From contig NZ_LT629750.1 in assembly GCF_900105125.1 (NCBI RefSeq), positions 2,418,001 to 2,482,000 on the forward strand: a stretch of DNA of 64,000 nucleotides, in the 5' to 3' direction. The notes beneath the pieces are model-generated. The model did not search any database. It was not told the origin of the DNA and saw only the letters and a program-made list of their open reading frames with translations. This stretch comes from Bradyrhizobium canariense (GTDB lineage Bacteria > Pseudomonadota > Alphaproteobacteria > Rhizobiales > Xanthobacteraceae). Made by a program: the position numbers and the translations under genes. How positions within the stretch are numbered: the stretch's first letter is position 1; the number at the start of each line of letters is the position of its first letter. Shown here one piece after another: positions 1-8,881 of this stretch.

Positions 1-1
1 T

Positions 2-1243
2 GCACGGTCCTTCCAGATCGTCAGCGTCTTCACCAACCTTACTGTTTTCGAGACCGTACGCGTCGCGGCGCAAGCGCGTTCGCCATACCGCGGCTCGCTT
101 TGGCGAAACGCCTATCGGCTGCCCGGGGTTTGTGAAAAAGCGTGGACGCTGCTTGCCACCGTGGGTCTGGCAGAGCGCGCGAACGAGTTGTGCGCGAATC
201 TTGCGCACGGCGAACAGCGCCTGCTTGAGATTGCGGTGGCACTTGCGACCGACCCGGAACTGCTCTTGCTGGACGAGCCGTTGGCCGGCCTTGGAGACGC
301 CGAGCGCGAGCGGATCGGCATCCTGATTCGGAAACTGTCCCGGAGCCACACCGTCCTGCTGATCGAGCACGATATCGATCGGGTTCTATCGCTGTCCGAC
401 CAGATCACGGTCTTGCATCAAGGCCACGTCATCGCGGAAGGCGAGCCGTCCGCCATTGCCAACGATCCGAAAGTGCTCGAGGCCTATCTCGGACGTCACG
501 GCATCCGCCGTTCCGAACCGGCATCGGCGCGAGCCGTTACGGCCACTCGCCCGCCTCTCCTTACGCTCGCCGGTGTCGACGCCGGCTACAATGCCAGCCG
601 CATTCTTCACAGCATCGATCTTGAAGTGCGCCAGGGCGAGGTGGTCGCCCTACTCGGGCGCAATGGCGTCGGCAAAACGACGACGCTGCATACGATCATG
701 GGTTTGCTCAAGCCGACCAAGGGCACCATTACATTCGACGGCAAAAATATAACTTCGCTGTCGCCGGATCGGGTTAATCGGCACGGTATCGCGGTGGTGC
801 CGGAGGGCCGCCGAATATTCCCGAATCTTACCGTGACGGAGAACCTCGCGCTGGCCCAGCGGGACGGCGGCTGGCCTCTCGACGAAATCTATCGACTGTT
901 TCCCAAATTGCGCTCGCGCCAGGACGCCCGCGGTGAGAACCTCAGCGGAGGCGAACGGCAGATGCTGGCGATCGGACGCGCGTTATGCGCGCCGCAGAAG
1001 CTCATCCTGCTCGACGAACCTTTCGAGGGGCTTGCCCCATCTGTCGTGGCCGAAGTGTGGGCGGCCATCGGGCAGCTCCGTGAAACGACCAGTATTCTGC
1101 TGGTCGAACACAAGGTCGACCTGGTGCTTGATCTCGCGGACAGCGCTTATGTCATGGTCAACGGCGAGATCGTTTATGCCGGGCCGAGCCACGCCCTTCA
1201 CGCCGATACAGAGCTGCAGGCGAAGCTGCTGGGCGTCGGTTAG
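2..1243 (+). CDS. Fused LivG-LivF type ABC transporter ATPase, 5' partial
   Basis: The reading frame is open from the left edge, so the start and the first Walker A lie outside the window; 413 residues are visible. The first nucleotide-binding domain shows a LivG-like stretch (RSFQIVSVFTNLTVFE), a signature LAHGEQ near residue 67, Walker B LLLLDEP near 87 and H-loop IEHD. A second, complete domain follows from about residue 190: Walker A GRNGVGKTT near 219, signature LSGGERQ near 314, Walker B LILLDEP near 334. Separate LivG and LivF proteins normally energise branched-chain amino acid or carboxylate importers; here both are one chain on the cytoplasmic face. Its permeases and binding protein must lie to the left. 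The stop codon abuts a truncated AraC-type gene, which suggests a rearrangement point. Confidence 0.93.
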   Translation, partial: ARSFQIVSVFTNLTVFETVRVAAQARSPYRGSLWRNAYRLPGVCEKAWTLLATVGLAERANELCANLAHGEQRLLEIAVALATDPELLLLDEPLAGLGDAERERIGILIRKLSRSHTVLLIEHDIDRVLSLSDQITVLHQGHVIAEGEPSAIANDPKVLEAYLGRHGIRRSEPASARAVTATRPPLLTLAGVDAGYNASRILHSIDLEVRQGEVVALLGRNGVGKTTTLHTIMGLLKPTKGTITFDGKNITSLSPDRVNRHGIAVVPEGRRIFPNLTVTENLALAQRDGGWPLDEIYRLFPKLRSRQDARGENLSGGERQMLAIGRALCAPQKLILLDEPFEGLAPSVVAEVWAAIGQLRETTSILLVEHKVDLVLDLADSAYVMVNGEIVYAGPSHALHADTELQAKLLGVG

Positions 1244-1246
1244 ATG

Positions 1247-1414
1247 TAGGCTCAGCGGCACGACGGTATCGCCCACGACGAGCTGGGTGTCGGCCCCCTC
1301 GACCTTCAAAAGGACATGGCAGTGCGGATGGGCATGTCGGACCAGGGACGCGTCCATATCGAGCAACGCGACCCGGCCAAAACTTCCATGGGCAATGCGC
1401 CGCGCCGTGGACAT
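1247..1414 (-). pseudogene. N-terminal stump of an AraC-family regulator
   Basis: An ATG at 1414 preceded by a good ribosome site (GGGAGGGTGAG) opens a frame whose first 56 residues look like the cupin N-terminus of an AraC-type regulator (SFGRVALLDM, VRHAHPHCHVLLKVEG). The resemblance stops around 1247, four bases from the stop codon of the convergent ATPase gene. Beyond that the frame only reads the antisense of the ATPase. The DNA-binding half is therefore missing and the gene is most likely dead. The regulator assignment is from family memory of the cupin motif; the truncation point is read directly. Confidence 0.68.
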
Positions 1415-1579
1415 CTCACCCTCCCGCAATCGACATTCTTTCTTTGCGGATAAGCATACGCCCGGCAGCGTCGAACACAATGGGAACACGGAGGTCTGAA
1501 TGCCGACGCGGCAGCCGGCATCGTCACCTTAGTTTTCGGAAGTCCAGCTCTTCGAAGCCCGCACGCCGCGGGTTTGCCT

Positions 1580-2476
1580 TCAGCGGTCAGAAAACTGGAA
1601 TCGGAAGCTGTCGCGATACCTAACAATTCGGCCCACGGTTGGTTCGGGGAAGTGAGCCGTCAAGAGAACCGTGGCGGTGTCCGCATATCGTTCCAGGATG
1701 CCTCGACGGGTGGCCACGGCCTGCGCGCGATCAAAATCCGCCGCGATCGAAAGATGCGGATGCGTCATCTGGACCGGGTGATGAATGGCATCACCGGAGA
1801 GCAGCGCATGTTGGCCGCCACCCACGACGTGGACGCTGAAATGACCGGGCGAATGGCCCGGCGACGGTTCCAGCCAGACCCCCTCGCCCAGCTCGACCTC
1901 GACGCGGAAATCCGATGCCACCATCATCGCCTGACCGCTTTCGACCACGGGCAAAACGCTGTCGGCGAAAGAACCCCGGTTGACCGGCGTCGGCGGGTTT
2001 TCCGCATGCAACCGATGCCAATGATCGTATTCATGCTGGCCCATGATGTAGCGCGCATTGGGAAAGGTCGGCACCCAGCGCCCGTCGATCAGCTTGGTGT
2101 TCCATCCGACATGATCTGCATGCAAATGCGTGCAGAGCACGACGTCGATATCTTCCGGCCGCAACGACAGCGCTGCCAGCTCCTGCAGGTATGGCGTATC
2201 AAGCATGTGCCAGGCCGGCATCGATTGCCGCTGCTTGTGGTTTCCGCAGCAGGTGTCGACCAGAATATTGTGACGCGGCGTCTTCACCACATAACTGTGG
2301 AAACTCAGGAAGACGACTTCCGCTGCGGGATCGATGAATTGCGGTCCCAGCCATGTGCGGCCATCGGCCAGTATTTCGGGGGTGATGTTCGGCATCAGCG
2401 ACGTTGCCTGCATTGCAAGGCCGGGCAGTTCCGTAACCTTGCTGATCTCGATGGTCCCGAGTTTTTGCGCTTTCAC
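1580..2476 (-). CDS. Metallo-beta-lactamase-fold hydrolase
   Basis: 298 residues from a GTG at 2476, chosen because AGGAGG sits nine bases upstream; an in-frame ATG further out has no such site. The metal-binding signature THLHADHVGW is near residue 117, with later ligands in QHEYDH, PGHSPGH and LLSGDAIHH, the full di-zinc pattern of the superfamily. The layout resembles AiiA/AttM-like lactonases and related hydrolases, so opening of a lactone or thioester is possible, but the substrate cannot be read from sequence. No signal peptide is seen, so it should be cytoplasmic. It lies 83 bases after the livF-like gene in the same direction and is probably the last gene of the CoA-transferase/Liv operon. 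Confidence 0.88.
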   Translation of the reverse strand: MKAQKLGTIEISKVTELPGLAMQATSLMPNITPEILADGRTWLGPQFIDPAAEVVFLSFHSYVVKTPRHNILVDTCCGNHKQRQSMPAWHMLDTPYLQELAALSLRPEDIDVVLCTHLHADHVGWNTKLIDGRWVPTFPNARYIMGQHEYDHWHRLHAENPPTPVNRGSFADSVLPVVESGQAMMVASDFRVEVELGEGVWLEPSPGHSPGHFSVHVVGGGQHALLSGDAIHHPVQMTHPHLSIAADFDRAQAVATRRGILERYADTATVLLTAHFPEPTVGRIVRYRDSFRFQFSDR

Positions 2477-2559
2477 GTCTTTATTCCTCCTGCAGCCAGT
2501 GATCCTTGAATGCCGCACGCGGCGGCAAAGTGTTTCGTGGCGTTAGCTGCGAGGAAACC

Positions 2560-3263
<704 letters not shown>

Positions 3264-3270
<7 letters not shown>

Positions 3271-4031
3271 AGTTCGCTGTATCCCAGATAGGCTTCCAGT
3301 ACGGCCGGGTCCTGTTTGACTGCGGCTGGCGTTCCTTCCGCCAATCGGACTCCGGAGTTCAGCACAACGACCTTGTCGGAAACCGACATCACGAGATCAA
3401 GCACATGCTCCACCAGGAGAACCGAGATGCCGTCTCGCGCAAGGGTCTTGAGAACCTGATCCAGATGTTCGATTTCAAGCGTCGTCAGTCCGACGGCCGG
3501 TTCGTCGAGCATCAAGAGCTTCGCTGGGACCGCGAGCGCTCGGGCGATCTCGACAATCCGGCGCTGTCCGGAGGACAAATCCCGCACCAGGGCCCGCTCC
3601 AGGTTCAGGATACCCATGAGGTCGAGCAGCTCGCGCGCCCTGCGGATCGCCTCCCCCTCCATCCGCCGGGCCGAAGGCAGCGCCAGCGCGCCCGCGACAA
3701 GTGGAATGTTGTGCGTCTGATGGAGGCCAACCATCAGATTTTCAATCACCGTGATATCCTGGAACAAGCCGCCGTTCTGAAACGTGCGGCGCACGCCGGC
3801 CGCCGCAATCTGATGGATCGATCTGCCGGTTAACAGCGTGTCGTTCAAATGGACCCGTCCGGTGGAGCGGACATAGCCACCGATCGCGTTGAACAGCGTC
3901 GATTTGCCGGCGCCGTTGGGCCCGATCACGGCACAGATTTCGCCGGGCGCAACCTCGAAGCTGACGTCGGAAACCGCCCGCAAGCCGGCAAATTGAACGG
4001 AGACACCTTCCAGTTTCAGCCGTGGCGTCAT
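3264..4031 (-). CDS. livG: LivG-type ABC transporter ATPase
   Basis: 255 residues from the ATG at 4031, which shares an ATGA overlap with the stop of the livM-like gene; an upstream in-frame ATG at 4079 would intrude 16 codons into livM and is less likely. Walker A is GPNGAGKST, the signature is LSSGQRR, Walker B is LLMLDEP, and the C-terminus LEAYLGYSE is the usual LivG tail. It pairs with the LivF-like protein as the energising heterodimer of the importer. Nothing unusual is seen apart from the tight gene overlap. Confidence 0.94.
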
Positions 4032-4996
4032 GGAGCGGCTCCGAGATGCCGTTCCCGCAAGCTCGGAATCAGCGCGCACAGGCCGCCGAACAATCCGCTC
4101 GGCATGAACAACAGAAGGCCGATCAGCAGGAAGCTGTACAGGATCTCTTCCGCGCCTGCGATGTTGCGCAGGAATTCCGGCGCCGCGGTGAGCAGGACCG
4201 CGCCGAGAACCGGGCCGGCCACGGTGCCCATCCCGCCGACCATCACCATGGCAAAGCCGAGCAGCAACTGACCGAGGCTGAAGCTCTCCGGGGCCACCCG
4301 CCCGAGCAGGAACGCAAACAGCGCGCCGGCGATGGCCGTGAAGAAGCCACTAAGAGCAAAGGCCGCGATCTTGTAGCGTACGGGGGGAACCGTGAGCGCG
4401 GCAGCGGCCAGTTCGCTGGCGCCGACCGACACGATGGCTCTGCCGACCGTCGAGCGGGCGATGTTGCGCACCATCCAGATGCAAACGATCGTCACCACCA
4501 GAATGACCACATATTTCGATCTGTCGTCGACGAGATCGAGGCCCAGGAATTGGGCATCCGGCAATTCCATGCCACTGGCGCCGCCGCCGACCGAACCGCT
4601 GTGCAGATAGACCCAGTGCATCAGTTCATTGAATGCGAGCGTGACGATCGCAAGCTGAAAGCCGGTCAGCCGCAACGCGGGAAGACCGACGATAAGTCCG
4701 GCCAGGCCACCGGCAATGCATGCGCCGAGAAAGGCCACCGGAAATGGCAAGCCGGTGTGAACCAGAATGATACCGTAGCAATAGGCGCCGATGCCGAAGA
4801 ACGCGGTATTTGCGAACACCAGCTGGCCGAGGAAACCGATCACGAAATTGAAGCCGGTCGCCATCAGCGCATTGATGCACATGAAGGCCAGGATATAGAC
4901 GATATAGCCATTGGCGAGTTTGGCCGCGGAAAACAACAGCAGCAGAATCAGCGCGAGCGCGATCAGTCCGAGCCTGTTCTTTCTTGTGTCAGACAC
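4028..4996 (-). CDS. livM: LivM-type ABC transporter permease
   Basis: 322 residues, strongly hydrophobic, with about nine or ten predicted membrane spans. The central motif GFNFVIGFLGQLVFANTAFF and the later MVMVGGMGTVAGPVLGA are typical of the LivM family of inner-membrane permeases. It overlaps the 3' end of the livH-like gene by eight bases and the livG-like start by four, showing a compact operon. The C-terminal tail reaches the cytoplasm with a charged stretch (PSLRERHLG). Substrate specificity is set mainly by the periplasmic binding protein. Confidence 0.94.
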   Translation of the reverse strand: MSDTRKNRLGLIALALILLLLFSAAKLANGYIVYILAFMCINALMATGFNFVIGFLGQLVFANTAFFGIGAYCYGIILVHTGLPFPVAFLGACIAGGLAGLIVGLPALRLTGFQLAIVTLAFNELMHWVYLHSGSVGGGASGMELPDAQFLGLDLVDDRSKYVVILVVTIVCIWMVRNIARSTVGRAIVSVGASELAAAALTVPPVRYKIAAFALSGFFTAIAGALFAFLLGRVAPESFSLGQLLLGFAMVMVGGMGTVAGPVLGAVLLTAAPEFLRNIAGAEEILYSFLLIGLLLFMPSGLFGGLCALIPSLRERHLGAAP

Positions 4997-5858
4997 GGGT
5001 GATCTCCGACCGTCCCAGCATGCCGGCCGGATAAACCAGCAGCACGGCGAGGATCACCAAATAGGGAAAGATGTCCATGAACGAGGTCGAGATGTACCCA
5101 CCGCACAGCTGCTCGCTGATGCCGAGAAGAACGCCACCGAGAACGGCGCCTCCGAGATTACCGAATCCGCCGAGCGTCATCGCGGCGAACGCCTTGAGCA
5201 ACGTGGCCGCACCCATATCAGGATAAAGCAACGTCACGGGGGCGACGAGAATTCCCGCGATCGCGGCGATCGCGACCGACAGGCCCCACATGCAGGCGCT
5301 GAAGAGCGGCACGTTGATGCCGATCAGGGCAGCGCCGCGCGGCGAATGCGATGCCGCCTGCATCAGCTTGCCCAGCGCGCTGTAATTGAAGAACGCGAAA
5401 AACACGACCACCAGGACGGCCGCGGCGACGATGATGACCAGATTCTGGCTGGTGAGGACCATGTCGCCGATGAAGATTGGCGGAAAATCAAACACCGACG
5501 GCATCGGCTGCACATCCCTGCCCCAGATCATGCGCGTCGCGCCCCGGAACATGTAGGAGATCGCGATCGTCATCATGGCGATCAGCAGATGCGGCCGCGC
5601 CGCGATGGGCCGGATCAGAAGCCGTTCGATGGCCAGGCCAACGCCGATCATGACCAGGATCGTCAGCAGCGCCGCGAGGCCGAACGGCATCCCGGCGATT
5701 TTCAGAAAGACATAGAAAACAAACGCTCCGAGCATGAACGTGTCGCCATAGCCGAAATTCAGCACGGCGGTGGTGCGGTAGAGGACGGTCATTCCCAGGG
5801 CGACGAGCGCATAGATCGCGCCCTGGGATATGCCGCTCAGAATAAGCTGGCCGAGCAT
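4989..5858 (-). CDS. livH: LivH-type ABC transporter permease
   Basis: 289 residues with about eight hydrophobic segments. The N-terminus (LSGISQGAIYALVALG) and the motif AFAAMTLGGFGNLGGAVLGG are characteristic of LivH. It starts three bases after the stop of the binding-protein gene and overlaps the livM-like gene, so the order is livK-livH-livM-livG-livF on the minus strand. LivH and LivM form the membrane channel of the importer. Confidence 0.94.
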   Translation of the reverse strand: MLGQLILSGISQGAIYALVALGMTVLYRTTAVLNFGYGDTFMLGAFVFYVFLKIAGMPFGLAALLTILVMIGVGLAIERLLIRPIAARPHLLIAMMTIAISYMFRGATRMIWGRDVQPMPSVFDFPPIFIGDMVLTSQNLVIIVAAAVLVVVFFAFFNYSALGKLMQAASHSPRGAALIGINVPLFSACMWGLSVAIAAIAGILVAPVTLLYPDMGAATLLKAFAAMTLGGFGNLGGAVLGGVLLGISEQLCGGYISTSFMDIFPYLVILAVLLVYPAGMLGRSEITRV

Positions 5859-5861
5859 CAG

Positions 5862-7037
5862 CTATTTCTTCGAGCTCGGCCAGGTTTTCACGGAGGCAAG
5901 CTTGCCGTCGAGCGAGGTCATCATCTCGCCCGACTTTACGCCAGCGTGATCGTCAGGCGAGAAACTGATCGGTGCGGAGAGCACACCGGTGTCGAAATTC
6001 TTCAGCGAGTTGAGCGCATCGATGAATTTCTCGCGCGTGAGATCGGGTCCGGCCTTTTTCAGCGCTTCGACCATGGCTTGGGCCCCGCCGATGCCGGACA
6101 GATCGTAGTCTCCGATGGCACCGTCAGGCGCGCCATACTTCTTGATCATATCGACCCATTTGCTCATTTCCGCACCGTCGGACGATCCGCCGAGGGCATG
6201 GAAGATGTAGAGGTTCTTGGTCGCGTCGGGATCGTCGACCCGGCGTACGGTGTCCTCGTAAGGCGCGCCAAAACATCCGAGCAGCGGCGCGTCGAGGCCG
6301 TATTTATGGGCAGAGCGGACGAAAATCGCCGTTTCGGTCGGATAGAGAAAGGACAGCACGACATCGGGCTTGGACGCGCGCAGCTTCAGGATCTGCGGCG
6401 TGATATCGGTCGCGCCGCGCTCCATCGTGACGTTCTCGACGAACTCGATCTTGTACTTATCCTTCAGCAACTGTATCGCCGGATCGAGCTGCGATTTTCC
6501 CCAATCGTCGGGATGGCTGATGATCGCCAGCCGCTTGGTGTCCGGGCGCGACATCGCGAAATTGACCAGGGTCTGCGCGACCACCGTGGTGTTTGGAAGG
6601 GGCGAGAAAAGATTGGACGCGATCGGATCGACCAGCGAGGCGCCGGCCGCTCCGAGATTCATGAACGGAATGTTCTCGCGCTGGAGCTCCTTCTTGACGG
6701 CCATGACAGCGGCGGTGCAGACGCCGCCATGCACGGCGAATACGCCGTCCTGCGATACCAGGCGCTTGGTGGCCGCCACCGCGGTGGCCGGGTTACAGGC
6801 GTCGTCCTCAAGAACGACCTCGATCTTGCGACCGTTCACGCCGCCTTGCGCGTTGATCATGTTGTAATAGGCCCGCACCCCGATCGTGTAGCGTCCGAAG
6901 ATCGCCGAGGTGCCGCTCATCGGCGCGAACATGCCGATCTTGATGGTGTCGCTGGTGACGCCGGGCTCAGCATGGCCTTGCACCGCCGTCAGCACGACCA
7001 GCGCAAGCGCGGCCGAACTCACTTTCCAAGTAAACAT
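5862..7037 (-). CDS. livK: Periplasmic substrate-binding protein, LivK/HAAT type
   Basis: 391 residues. A cleavable signal peptide covers about the first 23 residues (hydrophobic core ALALVVLTAV, likely cut after GHA). The mature part begins with GVTSDTIKIGMFAPMSGTSA and carries the two-lobed Peripla_BP_6 pattern including VVLEDDACNP and VHGGVCTAAV. A ribosome site (GGGAGG) precedes the ATG. It is the ligand receptor for the downstream permeases. Family members bind branched-chain amino acids, aromatic acids, amides or urea; the CoA-transferase, hydratase and lyase genes just upstream suggest a carboxylate here. Confidence 0.93.
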   Translation of the reverse strand: MFTWKVSSAALALVVLTAVQGHAEPGVTSDTIKIGMFAPMSGTSAIFGRYTIGVRAYYNMINAQGGVNGRKIEVVLEDDACNPATAVAATKRLVSQDGVFAVHGGVCTAAVMAVKKELQRENIPFMNLGAAGASLVDPIASNLFSPLPNTTVVAQTLVNFAMSRPDTKRLAIISHPDDWGKSQLDPAIQLLKDKYKIEFVENVTMERGATDITPQILKLRASKPDVVLSFLYPTETAIFVRSAHKYGLDAPLLGCFGAPYEDTVRRVDDPDATKNLYIFHALGGSSDGAEMSKWVDMIKKYGAPDGAIGDYDLSGIGGAQAMVEALKKAGPDLTREKFIDALNSLKNFDTGVLSAPISFSPDDHAGVKSGEMMTSLDGKLASVKTWPSSKK

Positions 7038-7093
7038 CTCAAACCTCCCGTACTTTTTATTGAGTTAGACTCTGAGGGTCCTGTCAGAACGAT

Positions 7094-8065
7094 CTATGTC
7101 GTCGCTTGTCTTGGTTGTTGCCTGTCGTCGTTCAGAATGCGTCTGAACGTCTTGGGTAGTCCGGCTTTGGCAACCGTTCCGGTAAATCGTTCACCGGGCA
7201 GCCAGCTCTCAATCACACGGCGAAGCTCAAGGAGTGCAGCGATATCAATACCCGTTTCAAAACCGAGGCTTTCGACCAGATAGATGGTATCTTCGGTGTT
7301 GATGTTGCCGCTGGCGCCGGGCGCAAACGGACATCCGCCGAGGCCGCCGACCGCGCTGTCGAAGGCTCTCACTCCGGCATCGATGGCCGCGGTCACGTTG
7401 GCTAGTCCGAGGCCATAAGTGTCGTGGAAATGACACGCGACCGGCGCGCTGCCTGCTTCCCTGAGGATGGCCGACATCAGGCGGCGAACCTGTGCGGGGT
7501 TTCCGTAACCGACGGTGTCGGCGACAATCAATTCGTCCGCGCCGATCTCGAGATATTGCGCGGCGATCTTGAGCACCCGCGTCTCGTCCACATCGCCGGA
7601 AATGGTGCAGCCAAAGGACGTCGCAATACCGCCTGCGATCACCACCCGCCGTTTCGACGGATCCTTCGCGAGATCGTTGCGGTAGTCGATAATGTCCTTG
7701 AAATTGTCGATCGACTGCTGCGTCGTTCGGCGCACGTTCGCCAGATTGTGCGCCTCGCTAGCGGACAGCACGTAGTTGACCTTGGAGAGCCCGGCCTCGA
7801 TGGCGCGTTGGGCGCCTTTCAGATTGGGCACGAGGGCCGCCGCGACAAAGCCGCCGAGGGCAACCGCACCCCGCGCGACCTCACCCGCATCGGCAAATTG
7901 CGGGACAACCGACGGCGGCACGAACGAGGTGACTTCAACTTCCTCGATGCCGGCGTCGCGGGCACGGCCGCACCATTCGATCTTTTGCTCAGCTGTCAGC
8001 ATCGTCGCGACCAGTTGCAGTCCGTCGCGCGGGCCAACTTCACGAATATGGATGCGCTCCGCCAT
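7094..8065 (-). CDS. HMG-CoA lyase-like enzyme
   Basis: 323 residues of the HMGL-like TIM barrel. The N-terminal REVGPRDGLQ supplies the family Arg and metal-binding Asp, HFHDTYGLG near residue 206 supplies metal-binding histidines, and GGLGGCPFAPGASGN near 240 contains the catalytic-loop cysteine of true HMG-CoA lyases. Those enzymes split 3-hydroxy-3-methylglutaryl-CoA into acetyl-CoA and acetoacetate. It lies ten bases after a hydratase gene and follows a CoA-transferase gene, so the three could activate, hydrate and cleave a branched dicarboxylate such as 3-methylglutaconate or hydroxymethylglutarate. That substrate is an inference; related lyases act on other hydroxyacyl-CoAs. Confidence 0.9.
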   Translation of the reverse strand: MAERIHIREVGPRDGLQLVATMLTAEQKIEWCGRARDAGIEEVEVTSFVPPSVVPQFADAGEVARGAVALGGFVAAALVPNLKGAQRAIEAGLSKVNYVLSASEAHNLANVRRTTQQSIDNFKDIIDYRNDLAKDPSKRRVVIAGGIATSFGCTISGDVDETRVLKIAAQYLEIGADELIVADTVGYGNPAQVRRLMSAILREAGSAPVACHFHDTYGLGLANVTAAIDAGVRAFDSAVGGLGGCPFAPGASGNINTEDTIYLVESLGFETGIDIAALLELRRVIESWLPGERFTGTVAKAGLPKTFRRILNDDRQQPRQATT

Positions 8066-8074
8066 CGTACTCGC

Positions 8075-8881
8075 CTATTTGCCTTTGAAGTCCGGCTTGC
8101 GCTTTTCGTTGAAGGCATTGACGCCTTCGCGACGATCGCTGGTCGGCACCATTCGGTTGTAAGCCTCGATCTCGAAGGCCAGGCCATCGGATATCGACAT
8201 ATCGACGCCGCGGCGGATGGCCTGCTTGGCCTGCCTGATCGAGATCGGCGCATTGCCGGCGATGCGCCGGACCGTCGCCAGGGTGGCCTCCATGAGATCG
8301 GCCGGTTCAACGACTTCGTTGACCAGGCCCCATCGTTCGGCTTCCTCGGCTGAAAACGGCTTGCCGGTCAGGATGATTTCACTGGCCCGGCGTGTACCCA
8401 TCGCGCGCGTGAGATTTTGCGTGCCGCCCGCACCCGGCATGATGCCGAGCGTCACTTCGGTCAGTGCAAAACGGGCATGACGGGCGGCGTAGATGAAATC
8501 GCAGGCCGCAGCGATCTCGCAGCCGCCGCCAACCGCAGCGCCATTGACGGCAGCGACGATCGGCACCGGGCAATTGATCACGGCGCGCACCATGCGTTCG
8601 AAGATCGCATGCTGCGCCTGCCATTGCTCGTCGCTCATGGTCCGGCGCTCGACCAGATCGCCACCGGCGCAGAACGCACGATCCCCTGCCCCCGTCAGCA
8701 CGATACAGCGCAAACCGTCCTGCTGGATTTGCAGCGTCTCGAAGATCGCCATCAGGTCGAGACCCATCTGGGTATTCATGGCGTTCGCCGCCGCCGGCCG
8801 GTTCATGCGGACGACGAGCACTGCGGAATCCAGCCGCTCCAGCTCCAGCGTCGGATACGAGGCGGAGAGAAAATCACTCAT
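8075..8881 (-). CDS. Enoyl-CoA hydratase/isomerase family protein
   Basis: 268 residues of the crotonase fold. The oxyanion-hole regions GDRAFCAGGDL and NGAAVGGGCEI are present, as are both glutamates of classical hydratases: one in GGGCEIAAACD and one in LTEVTLGIMPGAGGTQ. Hydration of a 2-enoyl-CoA is therefore more likely than a pure isomerase role. The ATG overlaps the CoA-transferase stop in an ATGA junction. It is clearly paralogous to the hydratase at 15435-16238, sharing the FERM segment and the C-terminal pattern DRREG..AFNEKR, so the two operons flanking 10.2 kb carry related steps. Confidence 0.92.
   Translation of the reverse strand: MSDFLSASYPTLELERLDSAVLVVRMNRPAAANAMNTQMGLDLMAIFETLQIQQDGLRCIVLTGAGDRAFCAGGDLVERRTMSDEQWQAQHAIFERMVRAVINCPVPIVAAVNGAAVGGGCEIAAACDFIYAARHARFALTEVTLGIMPGAGGTQNLTRAMGTRRASEIILTGKPFSAEEAERWGLVNEVVEPADLMEATLATVRRIAGNAPISIRQAKQAIRRGVDMSISDGLAFEIEAYNRMVPTSDRREGVNAFNEKRKPDFKGK

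Noticed and set aside
1574..2509. Plus-strand frame of 311 codons over the metallo-beta-lactamase gene
   Set aside because: The minus-strand product has all metal motifs and a strong ribosome site; the plus frame has neither.
4911..7283. Very long open frame (790 codons) on the plus strand across the Liv genes
   Set aside because: It runs antisense to clearly recognisable livM, livH and livK genes, is rich in Arg, His, Asp and Gln as antisense frames of high-GC genes are, and has no family motif.
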